DNA of 64,000 nt, from NCBI GenBank assembly GCA_032433765.1, contig JAVIAB010000051.1, forward strand, positions 148,021,275 through 148,085,274, in the 5' to 3' direction. The stretch is from Megaustenia siamemsis. Its lineage: Eukaryota > Mollusca > Gastropoda > Stylommatophora > Ariophantidae. Within the stretch, counting starts at the first letter, position 1, and each line of letters begins with the position of its first letter. Shown piece by piece: positions 11,180 to 22,253 of this stretch. The notes under the pieces were generated by a model. The model saw only the letters and a program-made list of their open reading frames with translations, was not told the DNA's origin and ran no database searches. The translations under genes were made by a program, and so were the position numbers.

Positions 11180-11640
11180 TGTGATCTTTACTTGTATACT
11201 GATGTCTCTAGACAAGTTCCCAGTCGCTGCATTTTGCGTGAATATCACTTCTCCGCTTGTTTCTCACACCGGCAGACGTGTGCCCGGGTGTCCCACATCA
11301 AATAGGCTGACATTCTCCAACTTCAATGAGATACCTTCATTGTTTTCATCGTTGAGAGTGTCGACGTTTCACAGAGATTTTTCTTATCAGTTTAGCCTGA
11401 GCAGCAGCCATATTTGACCTACATTTTCAGATTTCTAACCGTCACGTGTCCTTTAACGTGCGCAGATTATATATCTCAACTCCTGTTTTTCTCTGCTATC
11501 AAAGAGGGATATTGGATATCACTACCGGATGTGAAGGCGTTCCTGACAGCAGCAGCACTGAAGTTGTCAGCGACCCACAGCTGATGGCTTGCGCCAGGAT
11601 CGGTGAACCAGAACCATCCAGACCCTCCTCTACCTTTCCG
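11180..11640. other. Unassigned stretch
   Basis: Short open frames on both strands; none recognised. Confidence 0.4.
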
Positions 11641-11829
11641 TGGTGCCTCCAGTAACAGAGTAACATGTCTAGTCTGGCCAAGCGACTATGGATGGAAGAG
11701 GGAAGACAACCCAGTATTAAAAAATGTCATGATGAAGTCGGATGTGTTGGGCCGAAAGACTCAAATATCACAGTTATATTGCAAACCACAACACAACGCA
11801 GACACGCCCAATTAACGTTCTTTCAAGGG

Positions 11830-12035
11830 CGGATGATGAAAAGGTTCACTCCTTTAGTCATCGGGCAAAAGCAAGCAAGCAAGCATATCTCGCTACCTAG
11901 ACACCAGAGGAGGAGAACAAAGCCACGAAGTTAGCACAGATTCGAAGATAAACATTTCTACCGCCTTTGTGGACTTGAACCCGAGACCTTCTTGTCCAGA
12001 AGTCGGCGTCTAACCACTAGACCACCCAACACACT
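11830..12035 (-). mobile_element. tRNA-derived SINE (family D) head and body
   Basis: On the minus strand gggtggtctagtggttagac (A-box region) and ctcgggttcaagtcc (B-box) are spaced as in a tRNA. The acceptor ends do not pair and the anticodon loop lacks U33, so this is a SINE head and not a working tRNA. The 5' boundary is near 12035; the 3' boundary is uncertain. Confidence 0.55.
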
Positions 12036-12049
12036 ACAACTTTCTGTGA

Positions 12050-13700
12050 ATTCTAACTTCTGGTGTCCAAAAATTGTATTTTCAGAACATGCAACTGCAA
12101 ACTTATAAATGACTTGAACAAGAGAAAGTAACAATTAAACAAGCCTACAGAGTGTGGTGTAAAACTTCTATTATAACGGAGTAGGTGTAAAACTTCTATT
12201 ATAACGGAGTAGGTGTACGAGGCGTGACTGCAGCATCAGTAAAGAACAAAACGATGCCCAATGACGGGGTAAGCAATGCAAGCGTGGATTGCATTTCATC
12301 CTTTATCCACGAAGAAGAACGCATCGGAAAACAAACCACTGCAGCCTAACAGATACCATGGGTAGAAAGAAAGGCTATGGGAAATCACTCAGACAGAAAC
12401 CACGGGCAGGGAACCACGGGCAGGGTGGGCCCAATAGTCCTGGGATCTTCGCAACGAGAAGGAAAACTTCAACGTCAAACAAAGATCTAGCCTGCCAAAT
12501 ACGGAATGTGTCAGCCACGGTGCAGGTTTTGGGGAAAAATCAGTACACACATGCATATACGAGTATCGACCATGCGAGCAGCTCATCTTGTGTCATGATC
12601 CTGTTCCTACCCCTCAATCATGAAACTGAACAGAAACAAGGGCGCATGATCAAAAACCTTGAACGATGAATGAAAAGCTGAAGAACAACTACCCTTTATT
12701 TATATTGAAAGATAAACAGACAAGAAAGATTGGGCTCCAGGGACGTGAGCTGCACGAGAGATATAAACCACGACTAGAGCATGAGTGACATATTGTGATT
12801 TGTCGCGAGGAATCTAGGAGAAAACGATGTCTTTGTTTGCGTGTGTGAGTGTGTGTATATGTAGAAAGTGTAGTAGGAGAAGGCAAAGACGAAACAAGAA
12901 AGAAAAACTAAAAGTCAAAAGTGTTTGCAGTAACAACACTTGAAACGAACTTTTTATCGTTTTCTAGCAGATTCTGAAAGCAACGGAAAGTCAAACCTTA
13001 GATCTAATTCTCACCAACAACAATAATAAGAGATAACTGAAACCTAAAGTCTTCAAATACCTGAAAGATAAACATCAACTAACCTAGGAAAGGAAAAACA
13101 GAAATAATATCAATAAAAATGCAAAGCTATTTTGAGACGGTAATCCGCCATCTTAAAGTTCTATCACTCATTAGTTTGTAAAAAGTTGACTTCCAACGAG
13201 AAGTGTGGGAAATATCCAAGAATTAGCAGCAGCGTTGAGTATTTACTGTTGTCTCATCCACCAGGTCAGACCCACAGTAAAGTTATCCGAGTTGTCCTCT
13301 CTCGCCGGAACGAGGGATTGCCTCGTGCGATTCAACGCCGTTACTCCGATCTCCAGTTTCCGGACTCGTCCCGTCGACTTTCTAAAAAGCAGGCAGAAAC
13401 GTCGAGGCATCAACTACAGTGCGCGCTGTGCCAGACTTGACAATCTATTTCTGTTTTGTGCAGTTAGACCTGTGAACTAAGAATTCCATAATTATTTTTT
13501 TTTAGGGGGGAGCATTCTTAATTTGAACAGAAAGTCACCATTCTTACATCGAAATTATCTGTTCTCATGTGTGACTTGTAATTTCGACAACTTAATTGGA
13601 AAAGTCGGACGGGATAGTGTGTTCCAATTATTTTGTGAGGATTATTTCTGAAGTGGTTCTGGTAAGAACAGCTTAAATAATTAGCCAAGAGAATAAGTAA
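12050..13700. other. Unassigned stretch with small local duplications
   Basis: It contains a 28-bp doublet at about 12160-12215 (aaaacttctattataacgga) and a short aaccacgggcaggg doublet near 12400. No family is recognised among the short open frames. The 126-residue frame at 12289-12669 resembles nothing I know and has no supporting features. Confidence 0.4.
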
Positions 13701-13711
13701 ATTGTACATGT

Positions 13712-13785
13712 AAATCCATGAAGCTGTGCATGTAAATCCGTGAAGCTGTGCATGTAAATCCGTGAAGCTGCACAAGTAAATCCGT
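13712..13785. repeat. 24-bp tandem repeat, about 3 copies
   Basis: gtaaatccgtgaagctg recurs with 24-bp spacing. Confidence 0.85.
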
Positions 13786-13789
13786 GGAC

Positions 13790-14395
13790 ATATTTGTTGT
13801 TAATTTTTCGCAGTTAGAATTGTTTATCTTGTAAATGTTATATACTAATTGTTAGCATTCATAATTCAATCTTTCATAATTGTTGGGACATAATATAAAT
13901 ACACACAATATCTAAGTTACGTAGTTTATTTCACTTTGTCAAGTAACTAAAGATTATATTGACTAACTAGCATTTAACGTTTAAAACGTGTTGCTTAAAC
14001 TAAGTATTGTACTTTCAATCAAATGTTTCATATTAAAACAAAAATACCCAGTTTTACAACTGTTTAGAATCTGATTGCTTCACAAAGTGTTCTCCAGTAC
14101 ATTCATGTCATTTTCATTAGCACTCTTCTGTACTTTAACATTATATGATATAGTTCTTTGATGTACTTCACATCTATACAAATTTCCTATCGATGTTTAA
14201 CTTTCTGTGATATTATAATTTCCTATTATTCGTTAACGATATTTATTTCCACAATGTTTTATCCTGAAACTTTTTATCTTTTTAGTTTTATCTTCTTCAA
14301 CATTTCTACTGTACTTCTGTGGCTTCTGTAGTTTTCTTCACTATCCTAACGATTTTCGTTCTGAAACATGCATCTATTTCGTAATATTCTTCAGC
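13790..14395. other. Unassigned AT-rich stretch
   Basis: Nothing recognised upstream of the 66-bp array. Confidence 0.4.
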
Positions 14396-14399
14396 TCTG

Positions 14400-15345
14400 C
14401 AACGTTCATTAGTTCTGTAACATTCTTCTCGAGTACAGTTAACTTGAGTAACTGTCTGCATTGTTACAACGTCATTAGTTTTGTAACATTCTTCTCGAGT
14501 ACAGTTAACTTGAGTAACTGTCTGCATTGTTACAACGTCATTAGTTTTGTAACATTCTTCTCGAGTACAGTTAACTTGAGTAACTGTCTGCATTGTTACA
14601 ACGTCATTAGTTTTGTAACATTCTTCTCGAGTACAGTTAACTTGAGTAGCTGTCTGTATTGTTACAACGTCATTAGTTTTGTAACATTCTTCTCGAGTAG
14701 AGTTAACTTGAGTAACTGTCTGCATTGTTACAACGTCATTAGTTTTGTAACATTCTTCTCGAGTACAGTTAACTTGAGTAAATGTCTGCATTGTTACAAC
14801 GTCATTAGTTTTGTAACATTCTTCTCGAGTAGAGTTAACTTGAGTAACTGTTTGTATTGTTACAAATTCATTAGTTTTGCAACTTTCTTCTCGAGTATAG
14901 TAACTTGAGTAACTGTCTGAATTGTTACAACGTCATTAGATTTGCAGCTTTCTTCTCGAGTATAGTAACTTGAGTAACTGTCTGCATTGTTACAACGTCA
15001 TTAGTTTTGCAACTTTCTTCTCGAGTATAGTAACTTGAGTAACTGTCTGCATTGTTACAACGTCATTTGTTTTGTAGCTTTCTTCTCGAGTATGGTAACT
15101 TAAATAATTGTCTGCATTGTTACAACGTCATTAGTTTTGTAGCTTTCTTCTCGAGTATGGTAACTTAAATAATTGTCTGCATTGTTACAACGTCATTAGT
15201 TTTGTAGCTTTCTTCTCGAGTATGGTAACTTAAATAATTGTCTGCATTGTTACAACGTCATTAGTTTTGTAGCTTTCTTCTCGAGTATGGGAACTTGAGT
15301 AACTGTCTGCATTGTTACAACGTCATTAGTTCGGTAACATTCTTG
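14400..15345. repeat. 66-bp minisatellite, about 14 copies
   Basis: The unit includes taacattcttctcgagtaca, gttaacttgagtaactgtct and cattgttacaacgtcatt. The first half is exactly 66 bp, so a 22-residue periodic frame is open on both strands. From about 14880 the units become 64-65 bp (agtatagtaacttg variant), which breaks both frames. That, and the lack of any codon-level constraint, argues against a protein. Confidence 0.93.
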
Positions 15346-15349
15346 AATT

Positions 15350-15838
15350 AACTGTGTTCTTCAAGAGCTCAATCACGGTCTTCAATACTAATACGTTTTT
15401 ATTGCTTTTTATTGTTGTTATTTTTATGGTAAAGATAGCATTATTATTCAACTCTAAACAAGATATAGGAAACCAACATTCCAGATTCTAAAAACATAAT
15501 CGTTATCTTTCTTTATTACTCTTACTGCTGGACAATTGTTGAATTCTATAAATTTGTTTCATTTCTCTAACATTCTTCATTTACTAATCTGCCTTCTATT
15601 CTACAACATTATTTGTATCTAAAACATTCTACGTTTCCATAGAAGCCTTGCACTCTATATTGCAGTTAAACGTCATAACTTTGTTTTCCCCATTCATATA
15701 ACATATTCCCTAATTCTCTTCGGTTCTTTAACATTGTCGTTTTATTATATTTTTCAATGTTGATATCAAACGATTGAATCATTGTCCAGCATATGTAATC
15801 ATTTGATTTCACAACTTGTTGTCTTGTTTTGACTGGCT
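15350..15838. other. Unassigned AT-rich stretch
   Basis: No recognisable feature. Confidence 0.4.
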
Positions 15839-15839
15839 A

Positions 15840-16205
15840 ATCATTATCAAGTGCCATGCCCACTGGCGTAGATCATGTATATCTACAACTCTGGATCTTG
15901 ACAGTTATTTATCATTTCTGTTGTTGACCTTCTGCCAAGCCGTTCTCTTAAACTTTCTGGTATCTTTTCTCTTTGCTTCCCTCATTATCTTCGTCCCTCA
16001 ATTTTCCCAGTTGTCACAATATATTCCAGCTGTTCCCTTCTCATTACATGGCTAAAAAATGACGATCGTTTCTTCTTAATATTGGAAATTAGCTCTCTCT
16101 TTGTTTTCATTGGACTCTTTCAGAACGTTTTCATGACTCTTCTTAGCTGTTCAAGGTATTCTCAACATTCTTCTGTAAAACCACATTTCTACAGACTCCA
16201 GTGAT
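15840..16205 (-). mobile_element. LINE 3' end (family L1 of this window)
   Basis: Nucleotide match to the C-terminal end of the LINE at 44.5-44.9 kb: cattactggcg..., tcatttctgttgttgacctt, ctgccaagccgttctcttaa, cacaatatattccagctgtt, attggaaattagctctctct. The frame is broken. 5'-truncated copy. Confidence 0.8.
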
Positions 16206-16241
16206 GCTAACTGGCTGCAAAGCTCAATTCTTCATTTTAAA

Positions 16242-16710
16242 ATGCACATATTTATTATGCAGCTTCCATATCTCCCTTTTTTCCGTTTCTCTTCATTCCT
16301 CATGTTTCTTTCTTATATTTGATTTCTCTAGCCACTAATTTACATAAGTAAAAAAAAAAGTAAAGAGCCCAGTCACGCCAAGTGGCGTATAGGGAATATT
16401 GTTAGTGACCATAATATTTACAGACCTTCGGCACATGATTTTTGGGGTAATATGGTCGGTATTACGCCCGAGCCGCTTTACTTTCCCAGAAAAAATCCGG
16501 TACCCATTTAAGGCCGGGTGAACCCGGAAGCCGTCGGTTGGGATTGAACCCTACCTCTTGTCCTTTGTAGTCCAGTTCACTAACCACTGAGCTATCGCGG
16601 CTCCATATATATTTATTACGCATCTTCCATATTTCCCTTTTTTTCCGTTTCTTTACATTGCGCATGTTTCTTTCTTTTATTTTATTTCTCTGGCCACTAC
16701 TTTACATGAC
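16242..16710. repeat. About 105-bp direct duplication flanking a SINE
   Basis: Positions 16242-16347 and 16603-16710 are diverged copies of each other: shared blocks include atatttattatgcagcttcc / atatttattacgcatcttcc and catgtttctttctt then ccactaatttacat / ccactactttacat. The SINE-A at 16350-16602 lies between them. The flanks are far longer than a normal SINE target duplication. Confidence 0.75.
16350..16602 (-). mobile_element. SINE-A, near full length
   Basis: Minus strand: head ggagccgcgatagctcagtg with A-box tagctcagtgg, and B-box ggttcaatccc region; body cacccggccttaaatgggta; tail rich in T (a run of A on the plus strand). The tRNA-like acceptor halves ggagccg and cggcttcc can pair. 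Length about 250 bp. Confidence 0.88.
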
Positions 16711-16904
16711 TCTACGTAATTACACGCTTTCTTGGAACAGTCTTTTCTTCTTTATTCTCGTATAGAACTTGTCATTATTCTTACTTCTTTATCATTTGCT
16801 GTAATCCTAGGGCCTCAGGTATGTCTTCTTCTCTTCTGTTTCCTGTTTTCAATTTTACGTATGTGGTCCCAATAGATAGTATATATGAATTACATGTGAG
16901 TATA

Positions 16905-17315
16905 TACACATCACCATCATCATTATCTTCATCATCAAGTACCGGGCCTGCTGGCGTAGGTGATCATGTCTCTCCACAACTTTCTATCTCGAAGGTTATT
17001 TACCATTTCTGTTGTTGACCTTCTGCCAAGCCATTCTCTTAAGCTGTCTGGTATTTTTTCTCTTTGCTTACCTCTATCTCTTCGTCCCTCAATTTTTCCA
17101 GTTCTTACAATATATTCCAGCTGTTCTCTTCTCATTACATGATAAAAAAATGATGATTGTTTCATCCTGATATTGGAAATTAGCTCTTTGTTTGCTTTGA
17201 CCTCTTTCAGAATATTTTCATTACTCTTCTTAGCTGTCCATGACATTCTCAACATTCTTCTGTAAAACCACATTTCTACGGACTACAGTGATTTTCTTGT
17301 CTGATGATGATGATG
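16905..17315 (-). mobile_element. LINE 3' end (family L1) with trinucleotide tail
   Basis: The minus strand encodes FYRRMLRMSWTAKKSNENIL, RREQLEYIVRTGKIEGRRDR and REWLGRRSTTEMVNN with 'RKLWRDMITYASRPGT' and a stop, as in the 44.5-kb copy. A (TGA)n-like tail (catcatcatt on plus) follows the stop. The C-terminal 112 residues are open in one frame, so this is a fairly young truncated copy. Confidence 0.85.
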
Positions 17316-17319
17316 ATCA

Positions 17320-17855
17320 TGATTTACATACACATTATATACAATTATGCTTATATGATTATTTATAAGTGTTTGTGTATGTGTGTGATAAGAAAATCTG
17401 TATACATAGCTTTGCAATAAGAAACAGATTGATTAACGTAAGAGATCAGCATAAGAGCTGAACGTATGAAATCAACATATGAAAGTAACGTAAAAAATCA
17501 ACATATGAAATCAACGTAAGAAATCAACATATGAAATTAACGTAAAAAATCAACGTTAGAGATCAGTGTAAAATATCTTCATCTCACGCTTTCCAATCTT
17601 TTGTTCTAGAAAATATTCATCTTTAGATAGATGTCACAACAGAGAGAGGCCAATTTTGACCGTTATTCCTGCAACATTCTCAATCTGGCATCTTTAATAA
17701 AAGGTTAGGATTGAATTCATAAATTAGCACTATCAGTTCAATCCGCATCCAAAATATAACAACAATCACTTCAGTCCGCACCCACAAATTACCAACAATC
17801 CGTTCAATCCACAAATTCCATGAAATATCTCGACAAAATGTAGCATACATCTAGC
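17320..17855. other. Mostly unassigned; short irregular repeat at about 17455-17570
   Basis: Between 17455 and 17570 the words aaatcaacatatgaaat and aacgtaaaaaatcaac alternate with a period near 30 bp. The rest is unassigned. Confidence 0.5.
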
Positions 17856-17859
17856 CACA

Positions 17860-19275
17860 AGGAGAATCTCCACAATCTTATCTTTCACAATCCTACCTTC
17901 CTCAATACTTTATTCAACAACCCTACCTTTCACAATCTTACATTCCACAATCCTACCTTTCACAATCTTACATTCCACAATCCTACCTTTCACAACCCTT
18001 CATTTCACAATTCTACGTTCCACAATCTAACTTCCAAAATCCTACCTCCCAAAATCCTACCTTCCAAAATCCTGCCTTCCACAATCTTACCCTCCCCAAT
18101 CCTCACTTCCACAATCCTACCTTCAAAAATCCTACCTCCCAAAATCCTATCTACCATAACCATACCTTTACCGATGCTACTTTCCACAATCTTACCTTTC
18201 AAAATTTTACCCTCCAAAATTCTACCCTCCATAATCCTATCTTCCACAATCTTACCTTAAACAATCTTACCTTCCAAAATTCTACCCTTTACAATACTAC
18301 CTTTCACAATCTTACCTTCCAAAATTTTACCCTCCGCAATCTTAACTTCCACAATCTTACCTTCCAAAATTCTACCCTCCAAAATTCTACCCTCCATAAT
18401 CCTATCTTCCACAATCCTACCTTAAACAAGCTTACCTTCCAAAATTCTACCCTTTACAATACTACCTCTCACAATTTTACCTTCCAAAATTCTACCCTCC
18501 ATAATCCTACCTTCCACAATCTTACCTTCCAAAATTCTACTCTCCACAAACCTACCTTTGACAATTTTATCTTCCAAAATTCTACCCTTCACAATCTTAT
18601 CTTTTACAATCTTACCTTCAAAAAATATACGCTCCACAATCCTACCTTTCACAATCTTACCTTCCAAAATTCGACCCTCCTCAATCCTACCTTTCACAAT
18701 CTTACCTTCCAAAATTGTACCCTCCATAATCCTACCTTCCACAATCTTACTTTTTAAAATTCTACCCTCCAAAATACTACCTTCCACAATCTTACCTTCC
18801 AAAATCATATCTCCCAAAATCCTACCTTCATCAATCCTATCTTCCGCAGTACTTCCTTCAACAATCCTACAATCAACAATTCTACTTTCCACAATTCTAT
18901 ATTCAAGAATCCTACGTCCTACAATCCTACCTTCCACAATCCTACCTTCCACAATCCTACCTTCCACAATCTTACCTCCAACAATCCTTCCTTCCACAAA
19001 CTTACCTTCCTCAGTCATACCTTCAACAATCCTACCTTCCACAATTTTTACCTTAAACAATCCCACCTTCCACAATCTTACTTTCCACAATCAGACTTTC
19101 AATAATTTTAACTCCTGCAATCATATCTTCAACAATTCTGTCTCCTACAATCCTACCTTCAAGAATCGTACCTTTCACAATTTTACCTTCCTCATTCTTA
19201 CCTTTCACAATCCTACCTTTCACAATCCTACCTTTCACAATCCTACATCCCTCAATCATACCCCCCACAATTTCA
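17860..19275. repeat. 15-bp degenerate minisatellite, about 90 units
   Basis: The unit is approximately cttccacaatcctac with heavy substitution. As 15 is divisible by three and stops are rare, long five-residue periodic frames (ILPST on plus, VEGRI on minus) are open on both strands. Substitutions are scattered, so the array is old and not homogenised. Confidence 0.92.
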
Positions 19276-19504
19276 TCTGTTGTTCATTGCGTACCCTCCA
19301 ATGCTACAACAAAACGCCTCTTCACTGAGACAACAATTGAGGCCATTTCTCTTCATAGCGATCCATGGGTTTAGATGTGCTTAAGCCCTAACTCCTTGCG
19401 TCCAATCAGCTTGTAATTTTGCACCGAATCACTGCTGTTAATGCCAAATACTTTCTGGCTCTTTGACCAGCTTAAATGTGTGATGTTTTGAATGATGTTT
19501 TTTT

Positions 19505-19812
19505 TTGCCCCGTCACGCCAAATGGCGTATAGGGAATATGGCGTTAGTGAACATAATTTTTACAGACCTTCGGCACAAGCTTTTTGGGGTAATGTGGTCG
19601 GTATTACGCCCGTGCCGCTTCACTTTCCCATAAAAATCCGGTACCCATTTAAGGCTGGGTGAACCCGGAAACCGTCGATCAGGATCGAACCAGACCTCTT
19701 GTCCTTTGTAGTCCAGTTCACTAACCACTGAGCTATCGCGGCTCCCCAGTTCACTAACCACTGAGCTATCGCGGCTCCCCAGTTCACTAACCACTGAGCT
19801 ATCGCGGCTCTC
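19505..19812 (-). mobile_element. SINE-A with triplicated tRNA-like head
   Basis: Body and tail as in other SINE-A copies (gccccgtcacgccaaatggc; ggtacccatttaaggctggg). The 33-bp head segment containing ccactgagctatcgcgg (minus strand: the A-box region) is present three times, beginning at 19714, 19747 and 19780. One B-box lies downstream of all three (ggatcgaacc on plus). Confidence 0.9.
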
Positions 19813-19814
19813 AA

Positions 19815-20130
19815 TTATGGTAATATTGGTCGTTAATTGTGAGTGCGTTTCAATGTTTGAGCACAGCTGAGACCGTCTGATACCATCTGAGTATGTCCCT
19901 AGTTCAGAAAAAATGTGGTGGTGGGTGAACCTCGTCAAATGCCATCTCACAGGGCTTCGTTACGACAACAGTTGTTGTTGCTGTTATCATCATCACAGAA
20001 CACCGGACGAATCCTTCAGCGAGAATCTCCAAAAAAATCTCACGAGAAACGTGACTCAGGTGTTCAAACTCAGGTGCGCGACCTAGGATCCACGGTGTGG
20101 GTAGATTTTTGGTCTCATTTTTGGTTGGAC
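19815..20130. other. Unassigned stretch
   Basis: No recognised feature between the SINE and LINE fragments. Confidence 0.4.
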
Positions 20131-20134
20131 ATTC

Positions 20135-20480
20135 TCAGAAAAGAATGATGACAGTTCCCTGGACAGCTAAAGAGGCCAATGAGGATATTCTTAAAGAGGC
20201 CAAAACAAAAAGGGAGGTCCTCAAAAAAATCAGAAATAAACAATCAACATTTTTCGGGCACATCATGAGAAGAGGAAATGTTGGAATTCTTGTTTACAAC
20301 TGTAAAGATACAGGGAAAGAGAGACCGCAGATGAAAAAGAGAGAAAATACTAGATAACTTGGTGTAATGACATGGAAAACAGTCAACAACAGAACTGATA
20401 CTATGCACTGTGGATAGAAGATTGTGGAAGGACATGATCGCCTACGCCAACTGCTATGGCACATGATGATAATGATTCTT
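20135..20480 (+). mobile_element. LINE 3' end (family L1), diverged
   Basis: The plus strand encodes VPWTAKEANEDILKEAKTKR and then FFGHIMRRGN, homologous to the WTAKKS...FFGHVMRRE block of the 44.5-kb LINE. Further on, gatagaagattgtggaagga and catgatcgcctacgcca match the conserved 'RKLWRDMI-YA' end, followed by a gatgataatgat tail. Frameshifted. Confidence 0.75.
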
Positions 20481-20484
20481 TTAG

Positions 20485-21040
20485 ATTTTAACTACCAATA
20501 GTTCTTTAACGTGCGTGTGTGCACACGGGACATCATGTTTAATGCCGTTATCATAGAGGGCTAGACATCGGATTTCACTAATTAAGAAATAAGGGGAGGT
20601 TAATGTGACGAACAAACCACGGATTAACGTTTTCCTATTTTCAGGATTGTTGTGTTGACGTTATGAGTCCTGTTCTCCAGAAGTGTTCATGTGGCTGGTA
20701 AAATCTTGTTTGCTTTAATATAATCCAAATATAGGGCGGCAAATATCTCATACATCGAAACGTCCGTGAGCTGTCTTGCAAGGGGAGAGAACATTCTCTA
20801 ATCTTTGTCCTGGATGATAAAGAGAGCAGGAGCTGCAATCTGTCTTTCTCGCGCTACCAGGTTAGAGATCTACGTCATAGGACGTATATCAATCGGATTT
20901 AAGCAAGTGAGACGGACGTAGAGGTATCATGTCCATCGTTCCATGCCATGTCTCGCTGCATCTTTCCATCACATATGGTCCATTGACCTTGTTGCACTTG
21001 ATGAGCCGCCTTCGCGTCGTCGGTGCTGACCTTTCGAGTT
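20485..21040. other. Unassigned stretch
   Basis: Near 21020 the words gacctttcgagttctgagcc resemble a reversed LINE tail, but this is too short to call. Confidence 0.4.
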
Positions 21041-21044
21041 CTGA

Positions 21045-21681
21045 GCCGCTACTTCATTTTGTGTTGTCCCTCACCTACCTAAAGCTGTAACCATACCGCT
21101 ATTTCCTACTTCATTTTGTGCTGTCCCTCACCTACCTAAAGCTGTAACCATACCGCTATTTCCTACTTCATTTTGTGCTGTCCCTCACCTACCTAAAGCT
21201 GTAACCATACCGCTATTTCCTACTTCATTTTGTGTTGTCCCTCACCTACCTAAAGCTGTAACCATACCGCTATTTCCTACTTCATTTTGTGCTGTCCCTC
21301 ACCTACCTAAAGCTGTAACCATACCGCTATTTCCTACTTCATTTTGTGCTGTCCCTCACCTACCTAAAGCTGTAACCATACCGCTATTTCCTACTTCATT
21401 TTGTGTTGTCCCTCAATTACCTAAAGCTGTAACCATACCGCTATTTCCTACTTCATTTTGTGTTGTCCCTCACCTACCTAAAGCTGTAACCATACCGCTA
21501 TTTCCTACTTCATTTTGTGCTGTCCCTCACCTATCTAAAGCTGTAACCATACCGCTATTTCCTACTTCATTTTGTGCTGTCCCTCACCTACCTAAAGCTG
21601 TAACCATACCGCTATTTCCTACTTCATTTTGTGCTGTCCCTCACATACCTAAAGCTGTAACCATACCGCTATTTCCTACTT
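21045..21681. repeat. 57-bp minisatellite, about 11 copies
   Basis: The unit contains cctacttcattttgtgctgt, ccctcacctacctaaagctg and taaccataccgctattt. Copies are very similar (C/T changes such as gtgctg/gtgttg), which suggests recent homogenisation. Confidence 0.95.
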
Positions 21682-21790
21682 TTCTTTTGTATCCTTGCGT
21701 ATATCTTCCTCTGCTTGTTGTAAGTCGTCTCCTGTTTCGCCCATTCGCGCTCTAGGCATCCATCTATTTTTATGCAGTAAACTCCAACTG

Positions 21791-22065
21791 GAGCCTGGTG
21801 AGCTGAGTGGTTAGATTGCTCGCTTCCTGATCAGACAGGTCCGGATTCGATCCCCAGAATTTTCAGATTACTTTTTTCTGACCGACAAGGCTCCCGGGTT
21901 CACCCAGCCTCTAAAAATGGGTACCAGAGATTTTTCAGGAAAGTAAAGACGATCTGGCGTCATACTGACCACATCACCAAACAACGTGCCGTGATCATGG
22001 AAAAATATAGTCACTACCACCGTATTGCACAAATGGCAAGCAAGGTGTGATGAAAACCGTTACTT
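21791..22065 (+). mobile_element. Young SINE-A-type copy with a different tRNA head
   Basis: Flanked by perfect 13-bp duplications taaactccaactg at 21778-21790 and 22066-22078. The head has an A-box-like ggtgagctgagtggttaga and B-box ggattcgatcccc, clearly different from the other SINE-A heads. The body (gggttcacccagcctctaaa; ggaaagtaaag; tatagtcactaccaccgtat) is shared with SINE-A. The tail is not a poly-A run. Confidence 0.9.
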
Positions 22066-22253
22066 TAAACTCCAACTGTAGGACGGATAGGTTACATTGT
22101 CGTCGTCTTGATCAGATCTAAGTTCGTTTGTCTGATTCCATCACATCCCTTCATTTGATGCTTTCACATACCTCGTCATCTGCTGTAGACGCTTGCCACA
22201 GTCGGTCTTAAGCTCCAACAAAGACTCCAATGTTCTATCTCATTTGTCTAGAG

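Noticed and set aside
11960..12035. Functional tRNA gene on the minus strand
   Set aside because: A- and B-boxes are present but the acceptor stem does not pair and U33 is missing; it continues into a SINE-like body.
12289..12669. Possible 126-residue gene
   Set aside because: No family recognised, it crosses a short duplication, and there is no supporting signal.
18422..19328. Long five-residue periodic frames on both strands (VEGRI / ILPST)
   Set aside because: By-products of a degenerate 15-bp array whose unit rarely contains stops.
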